NCBI GenBank assembly: GCA_947454105.1 | Contig: CANGIP010000001.1 | Span: 1-64,000 of the forward strand | Source of the DNA: Actinomycetota bacterium | Lineage (GTDB): Bacteria; Actinomycetota; Acidimicrobiia; Acidimicrobiales; Ilumatobacteraceae | Length of the DNA: 64,000 bases | Reading direction: 5' to 3' | Part shown: piece after piece, positions 17,094-25,005 of the stretch | How positions within the stretch are numbered: the stretch's first letter is position 1 | Layout of the letters: each line of letters opens with the position of its first letter | The notes under the pieces: generated by a model | The model's database searches: none | What the model was told of the DNA's origin: nothing | What the model saw: only the letters and a program-made list of their open reading frames with translations | Translations under genes and position numbers: made by a program

Positions 17094-18031
17094 CAGAAAT
17101 ATCCTTCGCGCTTGCGATCTTCCATCGCCGAATCTGAGAAGTTGTCATCGGCACGAGTTGCACCACGTTCGGTGATACGAGCAGCAGCAACTTCAACCAG
17201 CACTTCTTCGACGTTGCTTGCTGTTGAGCGAACTGCACCGGTGCAACTCGCGTCACCAACAGTGCGGTAACGAACAGTTTCTTCAAAAGGTGTTTCGCCT
17301 GGCTCAACCGTGACGGGGCCGCCGACACTGAGCAACATTCCATTGCGCTCGACGACCGTGCGGCGGTGCGAGAAATAGATTGACGGCAAGGCCACATTTT
17401 CGATGCCGATGTAACGCCAGATGTCGAGTTCGGTCCAGTTTGAAAGTGGGAACGCACGAAGGTGTTCGCCTGGACGAATCTTGGCATTCAACATGTTCCA
17501 CGGTTCGGGACGTTGTGCACGCGGTTCCCATTGGCCGAAATGATCGCGGAACGACAAGATACGTTCTTTGGCACGGGCCTTATCTTCGTCACGACGTCCG
17601 CCACCAAATGCTGCATCAAATTTGTGTTCAGCGATTGCGTCCAACAAGGTGACTGACTGCAGACGATTTCGACTAGCGCGCGGTCCGGTTTCTTCAACTG
17701 CGCGACCTGAATCAATTGACGCCTGAACACTGGCAACAACCAGTTTCACGCCATAGTGCTCGACCAACATGTCGCGGTATTTGATGACTTCTTCAAAGTT
17801 ATGCCCAGTATCGACATGCATCACTGGGAAGGGCAAGCTTCCGGGACGAAAAGCCTTCGCTGCAAGATGCAAAAGAACTGCCGAGTCTTTTCCGCCCGAG
17901 AACAACAGCACCGGATTACGGCATTCGGCAGCAACTTCACGAATAATCGTTATTGCTTCGTCTTCGAGTTCGGCCACACTCTGCTTGATTTCAGCAGGCG
18001 TTGCTTGTGTTCCACTATCGATCATTGTCAT
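17093..18031 (-). CDS. cysD: Sulfate adenylyltransferase subunit 2
   Basis: This is the catalytic subunit that joins sulfate to ATP to form adenosine 5'-phosphosulfate. The PP-loop motif LLFSGGKDSAVLLHLA is intact. Further landmarks are HVDTGHNFEEVI and FGGGRRDEDKARAKERI. I placed the start at the ATG at 18031 (312 residues), giving a 4-bp ATGA overlap with cysH and the usual family length. The C-terminus ends in the expected RKREGYF. Confidence 0.95.
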   Translation of the reverse strand: MTMIDSGTQATPAEIKQSVAELEDEAITIIREVAAECRNPVLLFSGGKDSAVLLHLAAKAFRPGSLPFPVMHVDTGHNFEEVIKYRDMLVEHYGVKLVVASVQASIDSGRAVEETGPRASRNRLQSVTLLDAIAEHKFDAAFGGGRRDEDKARAKERILSFRDHFGQWEPRAQRPEPWNMLNAKIRPGEHLRAFPLSNWTELDIWRYIGIENVALPSIYFSHRRTVVERNGMLLSVGGPVTVEPGETPFEETVRYRTVGDASCTGAVRSTASNVEEVLVEVAAARITERGATRADDNFSDSAMEDRKREGYF

Positions 18032-18720
18032 GACTGTCCTTCCGACGTCGTCGTTGCTTTCGTCGTTACGTGTAATCCGCATTCTGTTTTGTTCTGTCCC
18101 GCCCAACGGCCGGCACGCTTGTCTTCACCAGGCGCAACTGGTCGCGTGCATGGCCAACATCCAATTGATGGGTAGCCACGCTCAACGAGAGGGTTGCGCG
18201 GTAAATCATTTGCCACGATGTACGCCTCAACGTCTTCATCGCTCCACGCGATGAGCGGATTGATTTTTGTCAAATGCCGTACATCGTCGTATTGCACTGG
18301 TGGCGTTGTCGCGCGAGTGGGTCCGTCAACACGTCGAATGCCGGTGATCCAACCAGTACGACCTTGCAACACGCGGTTGAGTGGTTCAACCTTGCGACGA
18401 GCGCAGCAACCCTCGACATCAAACTGCCATTGGTCGTCGGGCTGCACAACATCAAGCGGTCGCACAATCTCGAGTGGAAACTTCAGACGCTGCTGCAACT
18501 TTTCGACGAGCCACAAAGTCTCGGCGAAGAGATATTGCGTATCGAGCAAAACAACAGGAGTTCCGGGAGCGTGCGTCGCGACGAGATGCACCAATACGGG
18601 ATCTTCAAAACTGGCCGTGAGCACAAGTCCAGTCCCAAATTCGCGGTGCGCCCAGGCGACAATTCCTGCGGCATCAGTCTCGGCAATATCGGCCGCGAGG
18701 GTGGTCATTTGAGCGGTCAT
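18028..18720 (-). CDS. cysH: Adenylyl-sulfate (APS) reductase, Fe-S type
   Basis: The 230-residue enzyme reduces APS to sulfite using thioredoxin. Four cluster cysteines, Cys105-Cys106 and Cys188-Cys191 (GCWPCTRP), indicate a [4Fe-4S] enzyme that uses APS rather than PAPS. The catalytic Cys214 lies in the E-C-G-L-H motif. No APS kinase gene is present, which agrees. It is the first gene of the sulfate operon, divergent from a TauD-like gene across a region with repeated ATTCCTG elements. The second ATG at codon 5 is an alternative start. Confidence 0.94.
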   Translation of the reverse strand: MTAQMTTLAADIAETDAAGIVAWAHREFGTGLVLTASFEDPVLVHLVATHAPGTPVVLLDTQYLFAETLWLVEKLQQRLKFPLEIVRPLDVVQPDDQWQFDVEGCCARRKVEPLNRVLQGRTGWITGIRRVDGPTRATTPPVQYDDVRHLTKINPLIAWSDEDVEAYIVANDLPRNPLVERGYPSIGCWPCTRPVAPGEDKRAGRWAGQNKTECGLHVTTKATTTSEGQS

Positions 18721-18738
18721 AAAGCCTTACGATATCTA

Positions 18739-18847
18739 ATTCCTGACTATTCCCATCATATTTAAGGAATTTCTTGATTTCGAGGTTGTAGTGTTCTGAC
18801 CAGCACTATTAAATCTGATGTGGCAAGTCAGGAATCCAAAATTCCTG
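18739..18847. promoter_or_regulatory. Divergent control region between cysH and a TauD-like gene
   Basis: A perfect palindrome, CAGGAAT with a 5-base spacer and ATTCCTG, lies at 18829-18847. The same half-site ATTCCTG with following AC recurs at 18739-18745 in front of cysH, so ATTCCTGAC (18739-18747) is matched by its reverse complement at 18827-18835. A further ATTCC (18750-18754) and GGAAT (18766-18770) pair lies between. The region is AT-rich. One regulator binding at both ends would link sulfate assimilation to use of organosulfonates. The factor is unknown. Confidence 0.55.
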
Positions 18848-18874
18848 CCGATCAAGGAACTCGTTGACCAGCTC

Positions 18875-19780
18875 ATGAACCCACCCACAAGCCTCGAAAC
18901 TTGGAAGATTCGCCCCCTCACGGGAGCCTTCGGCGCGGAACTCACCCTCGGCAATGCCCGGACCGACCTGGCCCCAGGCCAATTACTTGACCTTCTCGAA
19001 AAACACCTCGTACTCGTCTTACGCGACCAATTCTTAAGCCACGCCGACCAAGTCGCCTTAGCTCGATCAATTGGCGAACCAACACCGGCGCACCCCGTAG
19101 TTCCGGGCCATCCCGATCATCCCGAAATTCTTGAACTCGACGGAGCCAAGGGTGGCAAGAACGCTCGTTGGCATACCGATGTCACCTTTGTGGCGACTCC
19201 CCCGGCGGGCTCGGTATTAGTCGCCGATGTCGTTCCCGAATGGGGTGGCGACACCTTGTGGGCCGATATGCGAACTGCATATGAGTGCCTCAGCCCAAGC
19301 TTGCAGCAACTCGTTGACGGACTCGAGGCCGTACACCGCATCTCGCCACTCGCCTATTGGGGCGAACCATTCGATTCAGCACTCTCGCGTGATGATGCAC
19401 AAAAGCTGTTTGATTATGCCGCAAAGGTGCCACCAGTCGTACACCCTGTTGTTCGCGTGCATCCAAGCACAGGCAGGAAAGCACTATTCGTTAATCCTGG
19501 TTTCACTACTCACATCGTCGGATACTCACGTATTGAAAGTGACAACTTGTTGAAGTTGTTGTACGAACATGCAACACAACCCGAGTTTGTCTTACGTCAC
19601 CACTGGCAGCCGGGCGATGTTTTGTTGTGGGACAACCGAGCAACGATGCATTACGCGTCTGATGATTACGGCACCGCCGAACGTCGCATGCGTCGCGTCA
19701 CAATTCGTGGTGGCAATACAGTCGGACCGCTTGGTCAGCAAAGCCACATCGTCAGTGACCCGTTACAAACTGTGCGCTAG
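18875..19780 (+). CDS. TauD/TfdA-family alpha-ketoglutarate-dependent dioxygenase
   Basis: The protein starts MNPPTSLETWKIRPLTGAFG, as TauD proteins do, and carries the iron-binding R-W-H-T-D motif and the distal His in LLWDNRATMHYASDDY. An Arg follows in MRRVTIRG. TauD releases sulfite from taurine with alpha-ketoglutarate and oxygen; relatives act on other sulfonates, sulfates or herbicides. I chose the ATG at 18875 (301 residues) because an upstream ATG at 18818 would place the operator palindrome inside the gene. Being divergent from cysH, it could supply sulfite directly to sulfite reductase. Confidence 0.85.
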   Translation: MNPPTSLETWKIRPLTGAFGAELTLGNARTDLAPGQLLDLLEKHLVLVLRDQFLSHADQVALARSIGEPTPAHPVVPGHPDHPEILELDGAKGGKNARWHTDVTFVATPPAGSVLVADVVPEWGGDTLWADMRTAYECLSPSLQQLVDGLEAVHRISPLAYWGEPFDSALSRDDAQKLFDYAAKVPPVVHPVVRVHPSTGRKALFVNPGFTTHIVGYSRIESDNLLKLLYEHATQPEFVLRHHWQPGDVLLWDNRATMHYASDDYGTAERRMRRVTIRGGNTVGPLGQQSHIVSDPLQTVR

Positions 19781-20682
19781 GCGCAAGGTAACGAAACGAC
19801 TTGGTTTTCGGAAGCCGCGAATACTTCAACACCATGCTTTTCGCCGCGGCGTTTTGCTGCAGCAAGTAACTCATCGACCGCATCATCGCTACGCGTTGGA
19901 TCGTGATGAAACAGAGCCAGTTTCTTCACTCCGCATTCAATAGCAACCCACACTGCGTAATCAACGGTGCAATGACCCCAATTGCTCTTTGTCGTGAATT
20001 CTTCTGGCGTGTACTGAGCGTCGTGAATCAATAAGTCGGCGCCTTCACATAGTTCGCGCGCACCATCAGTAATTCCCATTGAACCGTCTTGCGGCATCTG
20101 ATGATCTGGCAAGTACGTCACGCCAACCGATTCGTAGTTCACTCGAAAACCAAGTGTGTTTCCAACGTGTGGAACCAAGCGACTCTTGATTTGCATTTGA
20201 GCAATATGAAAATCACTATCGGCCACATCGTGGAACACAAAAGTTCCAGGCAGCGAAGTCACGCTCACCGGAAACATCGGTGGCTTGATGAAAGCTTCAA
20301 ACACATCGTGAACTGATCGGCCGTCTTCTTGCGTCGGGCCAAAAATTTGGAAGTTCGCGCCGTCTCGAAGTGTGGGCACAAAGAACGGCAAGCCCTGAAC
20401 ATGATCCCAGTGCATGTGTGTCAGTAAGCAGTGACCTTCGAATGGACCAGTTGCCGGAATCTTGTCACCGCAATAACGCAACCCAGTTCCGAGATCGAAA
20501 ACGAGCGGTGGTTGATTGGGCGCGCTGAGGCCAACACAAGATGTGTTGCCGCCGTAGCGCCTCGTGTCATCACCATGGCAAGGCGTGGAACCACGCACTC
20601 CAAAGAATGTGACATCGATGTTTTGATCTCCCCCGATGAAGGTGAACGCTAAATGACAAACAGGGGTAAATGAAATGGGCAA
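19777..20682 (-). CDS. Metallo-beta-lactamase-fold hydrolase (PhnP/RNase Z-like)
   Basis: The protein contains the metal-binding T-H-M-H-W-D-H motif, VRGSTPCHGDDTRRYGGNTSC near the start and LIHDAQYTPEEF later, typical of MBL-fold phosphodiesterases near the PhnP/cyclic-phosphodiesterase group. It is soluble. The start is unclear: the long frame begins with TTG at 20682, while GGGGGAG lies nine bases before an ATC at 20619, where the conserved part begins. No ATG or GTG is in frame there. Substrate unknown. It converges on the TauD-like gene with overlapping stops. Confidence 0.85.
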   Translation of the reverse strand: MPISFTPVCHLAFTFIGGDQNIDVTFFGVRGSTPCHGDDTRRYGGNTSCVGLSAPNQPPLVFDLGTGLRYCGDKIPATGPFEGHCLLTHMHWDHVQGLPFFVPTLRDGANFQIFGPTQEDGRSVHDVFEAFIKPPMFPVSVTSLPGTFVFHDVADSDFHIAQMQIKSRLVPHVGNTLGFRVNYESVGVTYLPDHQMPQDGSMGITDGARELCEGADLLIHDAQYTPEEFTTKSNWGHCTVDYAVWVAIECGVKKLALFHHDPTRSDDAVDELLAAAKRRGEKHGVEVFAASENQVVSLPCA

Positions 20683-20745
20683 GGTAGGTGACCTTCGTCG
20701 CAGTTGAGGTATGCCTCGCCAGGCTCATACGAGTACCGTTTGCCC

Positions 20746-21630
20746 ATGGGCACGATTACTCAGCACTCCATTTTGGCCAACGATCTCAACATCTCATACT
20801 TCGCGGCTGGGCTCGACAATGACGGCCCGTTGGCGATTTGCCTACATGGTTTCCCCGATTCGGCTCATACCTGGCGCCATTTACTCCCCCGACTAGCCGA
20901 CGCTGGCTATCGGGCGGTTGCCCCTTTCTTACGTGGTTACGCCCCCACGGAGGTTCCGTCCGACGGTCGCTTTCAAACGGCTGCTTCAGCCATGGACGCC
21001 CTTGCTCTGCGAGATGCCCTCGGTGGCGGCGCCGACTCAGTCATTATTGGCCACGACTGGGGAGCGATCATTACCCACATCGCCGCCAATGTTCGTCCCG
21101 AAGCATTCGCCAAAGTAGTCACTATTGCCGTACCTCCTGGCAACGCGGTGGGTGTCGCTTTCTTGTCGAATCTCGCACAGATCAAACGCAGTTGGTACAT
21201 GTTCTTCTTCCAGCATCCTTTTGCTGACTTCGTCGTTGGTGCGAACGATCTTGCGTACATCGACATGTTGTGGGCCGATTGGTCACCAGGATTTGATGCA
21301 ACTGAAGAACTTGCCTTACTGAAGCCAAGCTTGCGCGATCCCGCCAACTTGCAAGCAGCACTTGGTTTCTACCGCGCCACACTTGGTGCTGGTTACAACG
21401 ATCCAGCATTGCAATCAGCACAAGACTTGTCGTCAACAATTCCATCACAACCACTTTTGTATTTGCATGGTCGCACCGATGGTTGCATGGGTGCCGAAGT
21501 CGCCGAATTCGCTGCAGCCGAACTGACGTCAAACGCCCGAGCAGAGTTCGTTGATGGTGTGGGTCACTTTATGCATCTTGAAAAGCCCAACGAAGTAAAC
21601 GACATCATCTTGTCGTTCTTGGCCGAGTAA
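20746..21630 (+). CDS. Alpha/beta hydrolase, epoxide-hydrolase-like
   Basis: The 294-residue protein has the oxyanion-hole segment HGFPDSAHTW, the nucleophile elbow G-H-D-W-G-A with Asp as nucleophile, and the catalytic His in GVGHFMHLEKP. An Asp nucleophile points to epoxide hydrolase or haloalkane dehalogenase relatives rather than esterases. The start at ATG 20746 removes a non-homologous leader. It ends five bases before the thioredoxin-fused gene and probably shares a transcript with the selenoprotein. Confidence 0.88.
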   Translation: MGTITQHSILANDLNISYFAAGLDNDGPLAICLHGFPDSAHTWRHLLPRLADAGYRAVAPFLRGYAPTEVPSDGRFQTAASAMDALALRDALGGGADSVIIGHDWGAIITHIAANVRPEAFAKVVTIAVPPGNAVGVAFLSNLAQIKRSWYMFFFQHPFADFVVGANDLAYIDMLWADWSPGFDATEELALLKPSLRDPANLQAALGFYRATLGAGYNDPALQSAQDLSSTIPSQPLLYLHGRTDGCMGAEVAEFAAAELTSNARAEFVDGVGHFMHLEKPNEVNDIILSFLAE

Positions 21631-21635
21631 TTGCC

Positions 21636-23075
21636 ATGGCATTGCCCGCACTACCTGAAGGCTTAGTAGTCATCGTTAAACGCGAATGCGAAACCTGTCG
21701 CATGGTCGTACCGGTTATTGAACAACTCAATAATGGTTCGCTTCCAGTCAATGTCTATGTACAAGATGATCCTGCATTTCCTGAATCACTTTCGCCGATT
21801 CACGACACCGACCTATCAATCAGTTGGCACTACGACATCGAAACTGTTCCGACTGTATTGCACATTGAAAATGGCGTTGAAGTAACGCGAACTGTCGGCT
21901 GGGTGCGGGACGAGTGGCACCGAGTCACCGGTCAAACAGATCTTGGTCCAAACCTCAGCGCGTTTCGTCCAGGTTGTGGTTCATTGAGCGTTGACCCAGA
22001 TTTAGTTGATGAATTGCGTGTTCGTTTTGGTGCCACAACTCTTTCGGCTCGGCGAGTTGATATCGCCGAGGCCGAAGATGTGTTTGAAGCAATGTTTGAT
22101 CGTGGTTGGACTGATGGACTTCCAGTTATTCCGCCAACCGAACAACGTGTGATGCGTATGCTCACTGGCACTACCCGTCAACCAACTGAGGTTGTGGCCA
22201 TTGTTCCGCCTGACCTCGTGGAGATCACTGTTGAAAAAGTAGCGATCAATGCAGTGATGGCCGGATGTAAGCCTGAGTACCTACCGTGGGTCATTGCTGG
22301 CCTCGAAGCAGTGTGCAACGACACATTCAATATTCACGGCGTACTTGCCACCACGATGCCAGTTGGTCCGGTCATCGTGTGCAACGGACCAGGCACACGT
22401 GCCATCGGTATGAACAGTGGCATGAATGTTTTCGGGCAAGGCAATCGCGCCAATCTCACCATCGGTCGAGCGATTCAGTTGATCATCCGCAATATCGGCG
22501 GTGGTCGTCCGGGCGAAGTTGATCGTGCAACACATGGCAACCCCGGAAAACTTTCGTTCTGTTTCGCCGAAGATGAAATCGGCTCACCGTGGACGACACT
22601 GGCCGAAAGTCGTGGATTGTCGCGAACGACCGATGCCGTCACAGTTTTCCCTGGCGAAGGCCCACGCTGCGTTGTTGATCAACTTGCACGCGATCCTGAA
22701 AGCCTGACCAATACTTTTGCCGCCTGTTTACGCACACTGCACAATCCCAAATCAGTTTTGGCCTTTGATGCGATCGTCGTGATGGGACCCGAGCACGCCC
22801 GCGTGTACGCCGAAGCGGGTTGGGATCGCGAGCGAGTACTTGAAGAGATACACGCTCGCCTACAGATTCCTGGAAGCGAACTCATCAGAGGTGCTGGCGG
22901 CATCGCCGAAGGCGTCCCAGAGCGTCTGAATGGCATCACGTTGCCTAAATTCCGACCAGGCGGACTTCTTCTTGTGCATGCAGGCGGAGGTGCTGGCCTT
23001 TTCTCTGCCATTATTGGTGGATGGGCCAACGGCGACGTTGGAAGCCAGCCAGTAACGAAAGAGGTGCTGCCATGA
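21636..23075 (+). CDS. Thioredoxin-domain protein, partner of the UGSC selenoprotein
   Basis: Residues 1-95 form a thioredoxin-like domain with the redox pair C-E-T-C (18-21) and the cis-proline loop TVPTVLHIENG. The remaining ~350 residues are a separate conserved domain containing GWTDGLPVIPPTEQRV, a long glycine- and asparagine-rich core (GMNSGMNVFGQGNRANLTIGR) and a C-terminal GGLLLVHAGGGAGLFS. I know no enzymatic activity for that domain; I associate the GWTDGLPV element with neighbours of UGSC-family proteins. Its stop overlaps the selenoprotein start by four bases, so the two are translationally coupled. Cytoplasmic: no signal peptide. Confidence 0.75.
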   Translation: MALPALPEGLVVIVKRECETCRMVVPVIEQLNNGSLPVNVYVQDDPAFPESLSPIHDTDLSISWHYDIETVPTVLHIENGVEVTRTVGWVRDEWHRVTGQTDLGPNLSAFRPGCGSLSVDPDLVDELRVRFGATTLSARRVDIAEAEDVFEAMFDRGWTDGLPVIPPTEQRVMRMLTGTTRQPTEVVAIVPPDLVEITVEKVAINAVMAGCKPEYLPWVIAGLEAVCNDTFNIHGVLATTMPVGPVIVCNGPGTRAIGMNSGMNVFGQGNRANLTIGRAIQLIIRNIGGGRPGEVDRATHGNPGKLSFCFAEDEIGSPWTTLAESRGLSRTTDAVTVFPGEGPRCVVDQLARDPESLTNTFAACLRTLHNPKSVLAFDAIVVMGPEHARVYAEAGWDRERVLEEIHARLQIPGSELIRGAGGIAEGVPERLNGITLPKFRPGGLLLVHAGGGAGLFSAIIGGWANGDVGSQPVTKEVLP

Positions 23076-23617
23076 CAATTTCTGGGACAAGTTCAATGAA
23101 CCGATTCGTTCTTGATCCAACCAACGAGCGTCGCGCCTCCACTGTTGAACGAGTTGGTCGACCCGAATCTCTACGCGGCCTCACTGTTGGGTTGCTCGAT
23201 ATCTCTAAGGCCCGCGGTGATGTTTTCATCGATCGCCTTGAAGAGCGACTTTCTGAAATGGGTGCTGATGTCAAGCGTTACAAAAAGCCCACATTCACCA
23301 AGCCGGCACCAGTTGATTTGCGCCACGAAATTTCCATCAATTGCCAAGTGGTGATTGAAGCACTTGCCGATTGAGGCAGTTGCACGTCGTGCAGTGTGCA
23401 CGACATCGTTGATCTAGAGCGCCGCGGTATTCCCGGCGTCTTTGTGGCATCTTCCGAATTCATTTCGGCGGCCGATGCACAATCACAATCACTCGGATTC
23501 CCCGATGTCGCTCGCGTCTTCACGCCGCATCCAATTCAAGATCGAACTGATGAAGAGATGCGGGCTTATGCCGATGCTGCACTCGCAGAAATCGTTGCCG
23601 CAATTACACGTGGCTAA
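23072..23617 (+). CDS. UGSC-family selenoprotein (in-frame TGA read as selenocysteine)
   Basis: From the ATG at 23072 (AAAGAGG upstream) the frame is open to a TGA at 23372-23374, then continues in the same frame to a TAA at 23615-23617. It gives 181 residues with selenocysteine at position 101 in the motif U-G-S-C-T-S-C-S-V-H-D. That matches the UGSC family, in which the first position is Sec or Cys. Sequence quality continues past the TGA (DLERRGIPGVFVASSEF; FPDVARVFTPHP). A hairpin 11 nt after the TGA fits a bacterial SECIS element. Standard gene callers would end this gene at 23374 and miss its active site. Likely a thiol/selenol redox protein; the substrate is unknown. Confidence 0.88.
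23372..23404 (+). promoter_or_regulatory. Candidate bacterial SECIS element
   Basis: The TGA at 23372-23374 is followed by 11 bases and then a perfect 7-bp hairpin: GTCGTGC (23386-23392), loop AGTGT (23393-23397), GCACGAC (23398-23404). Spacing from UGA to the upper stem and a small loop with G and U match what is known of the E. coli fdhF element read by SelB. The same bases encode residues 105-111 of the protein, so the hairpin lies within the continuing reading frame. Confidence 0.75.
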
Positions 23618-24465
23618 GGCAACATGAGTTCGTCATTTTGACGAATGATGAGACCTTCGCTGATCAAGTCTTCTACCAGTCGCATCGCAACTAAAGCAGA
23701 GCGATCCATGATCTCTGCAACCGCGTGAACCGGCACTGCACATTCTCCGAGTTGCTTGATCAGTCGCCCGCGGGCCTGTCGATCTGAACCAGCAAACTTA
23801 GCCTGAGCAACGCTCACCCCAGCCGACCCCACACTCGGATCAACGCCCTCCCCATGCCACGTGCAATCTTTGAGAAGCGGACACTCATCGCATGCAGGTT
23901 GCGGGCGACAAATGGTGGCACCCAAATCCATGAGAGCTTGATTCCATAGCCACGCTTCGCCTTGTGGAACCCAATCATCGGCGAGCTTTTGAGCTTCACG
24001 TGCCTTCAGAGTTCTTCCATGAAATCTTGCGAGCACTCGCGCAATATTGGTATCGACGACAGCCGCATCCTCTTCAAACGCAAAAGCCAAAACAGCTCGC
24101 GCCGTATACGGACCAACACCAGGTAGTGCAAGCAATTCTTCAAGATCGTTAGGCACGACTCCGCCATGTTGCTCAACAACAACTTTTGCTGCGGCTTGCA
24201 AGTTTTTTGCGCGGCGCGGATATCCAAGTCCTTGCCACAACTTCAACACATCACCAAGCGGAGCTTGCGAGCAATCAAACGGAGTCGGAAACTCGTTGAT
24301 AAACACCGTCCACTTTGGCAGAGCGCGATTGACTCCAGTTTGTTGCAACATAACTTCGCTGACAAATACATGCCATGGATTGCGCGTGTCGCGCCACGGC
24401 AACTGCCGTAATCGCGGAGTGATCCACGTAAAAATGGATTCGTGGAGACCAGAGTGGTCACTCAC
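23614..24465 (-). CDS. mutY: A/G-specific adenine glycosylase
   Basis: The 283-residue protein has the helix-hairpin-helix LPGVGPYTARAVLAFAF, the catalytic Asp region AVVDTNIARVLARF, and the four-cysteine iron-sulfur loop (C-x6-C-x2-C-x5-C). An early VMLQQT matches the MutY active-site Glu region with Q in its usual place. It removes adenine mispaired with 8-oxoguanine. The C-terminal MutT-like domain is short or missing, as in several actinobacterial MutY proteins. The start is a GTG at 24465. Its stop overlaps that of the selenoprotein gene. Confidence 0.92.
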   Translation of the reverse strand: MSDHSGLHESIFTWITPRLRQLPWRDTRNPWHVFVSEVMLQQTGVNRALPKWTVFINEFPTPFDCSQAPLGDVLKLWQGLGYPRRAKNLQAAAKVVVEQHGGVVPNDLEELLALPGVGPYTARAVLAFAFEEDAAVVDTNIARVLARFHGRTLKAREAQKLADDWVPQGEAWLWNQALMDLGATICRPQPACDECPLLKDCTWHGEGVDPSVGSAGVSVAQAKFAGSDRQARGRLIKQLGECAVPVHAVAEIMDRSALVAMRLVEDLISEGLIIRQNDELMLP

Positions 24466-24477
24466 GATTTACTTCTT

Positions 24478-24996
24478 TCAGGCTTCGCCCCATGCAGCGT
24501 CACCGTTGTACGGACGCTCGCGACTCGGGGCAAATTCGCGCTTCCAGACCATCACGCGTCGGCGGAAGTAGCACACTTCTTTGCCGTCTTGGTTAAAGCC
24601 TTTGGTTTCAACTGTCACGATGCCGCGATCATTCTTTGACTTGCTTTCTTGAACGTCAAGCACTCGAGTTTCGGCATGAATCGTGTCGCCATGAAACGTA
24701 GGGAACTTATGTTGCAGAGTTTCGACCTCAAGGTTTGCTATTGCTGCGCCGCTGACATCAGGCACGCTCATGCCTAGAACTAATGAGTACACCAAGTTGC
24801 CTACAACCACGTTGCGACCCTGAACGCTTTTTGAAGCAAACCAGTCGTTAGTGTGCAACGGGTGATGGTTCATCGTGATCATGCAAAACAAATGATCGTC
24901 GTATTCGGTGATGGTCTTGCCGGGCCAGTGACGATAAACATCGCCGATAACGAAATCTTCTAGGCAACGGCCAAAGGGGCGCTCGTGAACTGTCAT
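24478..24996 (-). CDS. MaoC-family hydratase, likely mesaconyl-CoA hydratase of the ethylmalonyl-CoA pathway
   Basis: The 172-residue hotdog-fold protein contains WPGKTITEYDDHLFCMITMNHHPLH and VVVGNLVYSLVLGMSVPDVSG. From memory these closely resemble the MaoC protein in Streptomyces ethylmalonyl-CoA clusters. It would hydrate mesaconyl-CoA to beta-methylmalyl-CoA, the substrate of the lyase at 31176. The assignment to this pathway is supported by methylsuccinyl-CoA dehydrogenase at 28137. The general MaoC call is safe; the specific substrate is inference. It is transcribed toward mutY, 12 bases apart. Confidence 0.8.
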   Translation of the reverse strand: MTVHERPFGRCLEDFVIGDVYRHWPGKTITEYDDHLFCMITMNHHPLHTNDWFASKSVQGRNVVVGNLVYSLVLGMSVPDVSGAAIANLEVETLQHKFPTFHGDTIHAETRVLDVQESKSKNDRGIVTVETKGFNQDGKEVCYFRRRVMVWKREFAPSRERPYNGDAAWGEA

Positions 24997-25005
24997 GCCC
25001 CAAAA

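Noticed and set aside
23372-23374. TGA as the true end of a 100-residue protein
   Set aside because: The frame continues with a family-matching U-G-S-C-x2-C motif and a SECIS-like hairpin, and the downstream part has no start of its own.
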